Made by a program: the position numbers and the translations under genes. From positions 1 to 17,208 of the forward strand of contig DGIZ01000069.1 of NCBI GenBank assembly GCA_002386585.1: a stretch of 17,208 nt of DNA. The letters run 5' to 3'. Positions 14,472 to 17,208 of this stretch are shown piece by piece (the stretch's first letter is position 1; each line of letters opens with the position of its first letter). The notes beneath the pieces were generated by a model. That model saw nothing but the letters and a program-made list of their open reading frames with translations, ran no database searches and was not told the DNA's origin. Source of the stretch: Brevundimonas sp. UBA4609 (GTDB taxonomy: Bacteria > Pseudomonadota > Alphaproteobacteria > Caulobacterales > Caulobacteraceae).

Positions 14472-15398
14472 TCAGCCTGCAGGGGTGTCGACGCGGTTCG
14501 GCAGGGCCGCCGCCCCGTCCGTCGCCCCGACGGCGGGCTCGAAATCTCGCTCAAAGGCGGCGATGCGGCTCTTCATCAACCCGGCCCGCTTCAGCGCCAC
14601 CGAAGCCGCCCAGCGCGCGGCCAATTCGGGTCGGCTCATGCGGTCCGTCGTACGCGGCTCCCCTCCCCGGCTGCGCAGGAAGGCGTTGGTGTAGAGCGCC
14701 CCGTTGCGGATGCGCGAGGGCCAGCTCTGGAACTCGATCGACAGGGAGACGCAGAAACGGTCCAGGTTCTCCACCCGGTGCGGGGCGTAGAAGGGCCAGG
14801 TCAGCGCCTGCCCCGGCTCCAGATCGACGATGCGGGCGTCGTCCTCGAAGGCGCGGCGATAGGGAATCTCCTCGGTCGTCTGGCGGGTGACGACCTGCTC
14901 CATGCTGCGCTCGGGCAGGTGGGCCTCGTCGCCCGGATAGACGAACAGACGCTTGCGACCGCGCATGTGCAACAGCACCACGCCGCCCGCGTCGAAGTGA
15001 TAGGGCACCCGCGCCTTGGGCGAGGACAGGATGAGCTGACCGCTGGCGCTGGCCGCCTTCAAGCCATAGCCGCCCAGGATGCGGTCGAAGTCGACCATGG
15101 CCGCGCGCCACAGTTCGGGCCAGCCCTGCTCGACGTTGCGCATGTTGACCCACAGGCGGCCCTGCTGGATCGCCTCCAGCAGTTCGGCCCCGTTCAACCG
15201 GCCCCGCGCGCCGGTGCGCAGGCTGACCTGTCCCTCGTCGTCGTAGTCGTACAGGTTGATGTCGAACAGGTCGGCCGGATAGCGGTCCAGCACCTCGGCC
15301 AGAGCCTGATCCTCGGCGAAACCGTCGGCGACCAGGGCGTGAGGATGCACCTCCGCCTGGGTGATCGGGCCCGCATAGCGCGTCATGGAAGCCGTCAT
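14472..15398 (-). CDS. JmjC/cupin-fold protein, putative Fe(II) oxygenase
   Basis: From the ATG at 15396-15398 the product is 308 residues. The core VPYHFDAGGVVLLHMRGRKRLFVYPGD carries an H-x-D pair (His134, Asp136), and WPFYAPHRVENLDRFCVSLSIEF supplies a distal histidine (His207) about 70 residues later. This is the facial triad layout of JmjC/cupin-type Fe(II)/2-oxoglutarate oxygenases, with Lys149 or Arg147 as possible 2-oxoglutarate ligands. No signal peptide is seen, so it is probably cytoplasmic; the substrate is unknown. A longer frame from 15503 would overlap the upstream gene by 92 nt; the chosen start is decided by the strong GAGGAGG (15407-15413), which overlaps the upstream stop codon. 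The 13-nt gap to the GNAT gene implies one operon and a shared pathway. Confidence 0.72.
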   Translation of the reverse strand: MTASMTRYAGPITQAEVHPHALVADGFAEDQALAEVLDRYPADLFDINLYDYDDEGQVSLRTGARGRLNGAELLEAIQQGRLWVNMRNVEQGWPELWRAAMVDFDRILGGYGLKAASASGQLILSSPKARVPYHFDAGGVVLLHMRGRKRLFVYPGDEAHLPERSMEQVVTRQTTEEIPYRRAFEDDARIVDLEPGQALTWPFYAPHRVENLDRFCVSLSIEFQSWPSRIRNGALYTNAFLRSRGGEPRTTDRMSRPELAARWAASVALKRAGLMKSRIAAFERDFEPAVGATDGAAALPNRVDTPAG

Positions 15399-15411
15399 TC
15401 CGCTTTCCTCC

Positions 15412-16569
15412 TCAATCGGCCCCGCCGGCCGCCTTCTGTTTCCGCACCATGTCGGCGGCGGCGCGCAGCGCCCCCGAGGTCCGACCGGCCAAGCTCGTCT
15501 CACAGGCCTCGACCACGGACCAGCGACGCCGCGTACTGGTGCGCAAGCGCTCCGCCCGCGCGGAGCCCAGCACGCCTAGGGCGGCGCTCGCCGTCGCGCA
15601 CAAAGCCTTGCCTGGCCCCGGCCGCGCCACAACGCCCTCGACGGTCGCCAGGCCGCCGTCATCATAGTATTTCTTGTAGTTGCCGCCCACGCCCACGCCG
15701 TAGTCGAAGACTCGGTAGCCGCGCTCGGCGCCCAGCCGGATCGTCTCCTGGGTCAGCACGATGCCCGGCGACCAGCGCGCGACCTCCTGGTTGTAGACTG
15801 GGAACCACAGGTGGAAATGACGCCCCGCGTGCATGGAATACTCCATCGCCACGACCCGTCCATCGACACGCAGCACCGCCATCGAGGCGCCGAAGCCGTC
15901 TTCGCCCTCGCTGTCCATCAGGGCGTGCAGCACCTGGCCCGTCCAGCCGCAGGCGAAGATGTCGTGGTGGCCGGTGCGGCGATACTGTTCGCTCTTCTCG
16001 ATGATCAGGCGTTCCAGCAGGGCGTGATCATGCAGGCCGATTTCGATCTCAACCGTCTTGAAGGCGCCGTCCAACCCTCGCCGCGACCGCTCCTTGTCCT
16101 TGAAGTATTTCGGAAAGGCCTTCCGTCGCCGAGCGTACCAGGCGTCGAAGCCGCCTTCGTCAGGCACGATGGAGACCACGCTGTGGTTGCGCGGCATCGC
16201 TTGCGGAGCCTCGCCGATCCACGCGGCGGCGGCGAAACGCGGCGCGCCGATCAGGGCGGCCGCTTCCTGCATCGAAGGCTTGTCGTCGCGCGGGCCGATG
16301 ACCCCGTGATAGTCGTTCATCGGCGCGGCCAGAGGCTGGACCGTCCCGCCTCGGCGCTGATGCGGATAATAGCCGACCACCCGACCGTCCCGTTTGAAGA
16401 CAGCCAGCGCGGCGCCGGGACAGATCGCCCCGGCCGTGCGCGAGAACTCCCAGCGGAAATAGGGGCTGGTCAGATCAGGATCCGCCCGCGCCCAATCGTT
16501 CCATTGCGCGCCCTCCTCAGCCGACAGGTCGGCCAGGCTGCGGATCTCAACTGATAATGGTCCCGACAT
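15412..16569 (-). CDS. FemAB/CelD-like GNAT acyltransferase
   Basis: The 385-residue product resembles the BioF2-like/FemAB-related GNAT family (Acetyltransf_6). It has an N-terminal half with SPYFRWEFSRTAG (about residues 35-47) and AVFKRDGRVVGYYPHQRRGG. The C-terminal half has AVLRVDGRVVAMEYSMHAGRHFHLWFPVYN (231-260), then SPGIVLTQETIRLGAERGYRVFDYGVGVGGNYKKYYDD (267-304), the typical SPG...E.I....G...FD.G.G..YK signature. Members of this family transfer acyl or aminoacyl groups, often in exopolysaccharide, cell-wall or lipid modification; the substrate here cannot be read from sequence. There is no signal peptide. The start at 16567-16569 has AAGGGAG about 5 nt upstream. It is the first gene of a minus-strand pair with the JmjC/cupin-like gene. 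Confidence 0.78.
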   Translation of the reverse strand: MSGPLSVEIRSLADLSAEEGAQWNDWARADPDLTSPYFRWEFSRTAGAICPGAALAVFKRDGRVVGYYPHQRRGGTVQPLAAPMNDYHGVIGPRDDKPSMQEAAALIGAPRFAAAAWIGEAPQAMPRNHSVVSIVPDEGGFDAWYARRRKAFPKYFKDKERSRRGLDGAFKTVEIEIGLHDHALLERLIIEKSEQYRRTGHHDIFACGWTGQVLHALMDSEGEDGFGASMAVLRVDGRVVAMEYSMHAGRHFHLWFPVYNQEVARWSPGIVLTQETIRLGAERGYRVFDYGVGVGGNYKKYYDDGGLATVEGVVARPGPGKALCATASAALGVLGSARAERLRTSTRRRWSVVEACETSLAGRTSGALRAAADMVRKQKAAGGAD

Positions 16570-16716
16570 GACGCTCCCTTCAGAACGATCACAGCAAGTC
16601 GCGTTCCAGTCGGGCCTGATAGAGCCAAGCCCTTGAGGCCGGGTTAGCGTCCAGCCTCTTTGCGAAAGATCGGAGCCTCACGGCGCCCGCCGCATTGTCT
16701 TCCTCAGGAGGTCCCC
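16570..16716. other. Divergent spacer between the GNAT gene and the small plus-strand gene
   Basis: This 147-nt gap should hold two outward promoters. On the minus strand TGGACGC occurs near the middle, close to a TTGACGS -35, but without a good -10 at the right distance. I see no clear promoter pair and no repeat. The plus-side end carries AGGAGG for the 54-residue ORF and the minus-side end carries AAGGGAG for the GNAT gene. Confidence 0.3.
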
Positions 16717-16881
16717 ATGACGACGCCACGCCCCAAGACCCGCGAAACCGAGAACGAGAACCAGCGCCCCGACAAGCCCGGCAATCCGCCGCGCCCCGCC
16801 ACCGAGCCCAAGGACGCCAAGGGCAGCAGCAACTCAGGCCGCACCGACACCGATCCCGCGACCGGCGCGCCGAACGACTGA
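16717..16881 (+). CDS. Small hydrophilic, probably disordered protein
   Basis: From the ATG at 16717 this encodes 54 residues, with a near-perfect Shine-Dalgarno (AGGAGG, 5 nt upstream) that decides the start over an in-frame ATG at 16660. Apart from the initiator Met the protein contains no Val, Ile, Leu, Met, Phe, Tyr, Trp, Cys or His. It is built of Pro, Thr, Asp, Glu, Asn, Lys, Arg, Ser, Ala and Gly, and ends [12 protein letters not shown]. It must therefore be intrinsically disordered. With four Gly in 54 residues it meets the glycine criterion used for hydrophilins (LEA-like stress proteins), but no homologous family is recognised. It is convergent with tuf and divergent from the GNAT gene. 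Confidence 0.65.
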   Translation: MTTPRPKTRETENENQRPDKPGNPPRPATEPKDAKGSSNSGRTDTDPATGAPND

Positions 16882-16885
16882 ATGC

Positions 16886-16914
16886 AAAATGGCCCCCGGA
16901 TCGCTCCGGGGGCC
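16886..16914 (-). terminator. Intrinsic terminator of tuf
   Basis: GGCCCCCGGA (16891-16900) and TCCGGGGGCC (16905-16914) form a perfect 10-bp stem with a 4-nt loop. In the minus-strand transcript it is followed by ATTTTG, the expected U-run, 54 nt after the tuf stop codon. On the plus strand it follows the small ORF by 9 nt but lacks a U-run there (GCTCTG), so it may serve the plus gene only partly. Confidence 0.8.
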
Positions 16915-16943
16915 GCTCTGTACGCTTACGCTACTCTTACTGT

Positions 16944-16960
16944 GCGGCCACAGGGGCCGC
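16944..16960 (-). repeat. Short stem-loop just after tuf
   Basis: GCGGCC (16944-16949) and GGCCGC (16955-16960) form a 6-bp perfect stem with a 5-nt loop beginning 8 nt after the tuf stop. No U-run follows on the minus strand (ACAGTAAG), so it is more likely a 3'-end stabilising structure or an accessory to the terminator at 16886-16914. Confidence 0.45.
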
Positions 16961-16967
16961 TCATCGA

Positions 16968-17208
<241 letters not shown>

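Noticed and set aside
15399..15503. A 35-codon N-terminal extension of the JmjC/cupin-like protein
   Set aside because: It overlaps the GNAT gene and reads as Pro/Arg/Cys-rich shadow sequence, while a strong GAGGAGG sits just before the ATG at 15398.

Overview
The window is high-GC DNA from an alphaproteobacterium. Protein sequence style, gene order and promoter style (TTGACG -35, GCTA-type -10) point to Caulobacterales, most likely Brevundimonas or a close relative. The assignment is by recognition only; no search was run.

Layout. (1) 1-149, minus: the first 49 codons of a TonB-like membrane-anchored protein, cut by the window edge. (2) 234-11978, minus: an essentially complete merged S10-spc ribosomal protein operon. 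In transcription order it is rpsJ, rplC, rplD, rplW, rplB, rpsS, rplV, rpsC, rplP, rpmC, rpsQ, rplN, rplX, rplE, rpsN, rpsH, rplF, rplR, rpsE, rpmD, rplO, secY, adk. Most spacers are 0-30 nt, and five junctions overlap by 1 nt (TGATG or TAATG), which suggests translational coupling. Only two spacers are long: rpmD-rplO (162 nt by annotated ends) and rplO-secY (159 nt). Both hold stem-loops. (3) 11979-12564: a divergent intergenic region with a plausible S10 promoter, a roughly 230-nt structured leader, and the upstream region of a plus-strand gene. (4) 12565-13314, plus: an exported outer-membrane beta-barrel protein with a strong terminator. (5) 13472-16569, minus: an exported GIN/DUF2807 repeat protein, then (upstream of it in transcription) a tight pair made of a JmjC/cupin-fold protein and a FemAB-like GNAT acyltransferase. 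(6) 16717-16881, plus: a 54-residue, entirely hydrophilic protein. (7) 16968-17208, minus: the C-terminal 79 codons of EF-Tu (tuf), followed by two hairpins, one of them a terminator.

How the parts fit. The ribosomal operon makes 21 ribosomal proteins, the SecY translocon channel and adenylate kinase. tuf, which often directly precedes rpsJ, is here separated from it by about 5 kb holding five accessory or envelope genes. At the other end, a TonB-like gene follows adk where rpsM/rpsK/rpoA often begin. No mobile element, CRISPR array, rRNA or tRNA was recognised. The points most worth a second look are the structured S10 leader, the hairpin-filled spacers flanking rplO, the JmjC-like/GNAT pair, and the clustered half-sites upstream of the outer-membrane protein gene.
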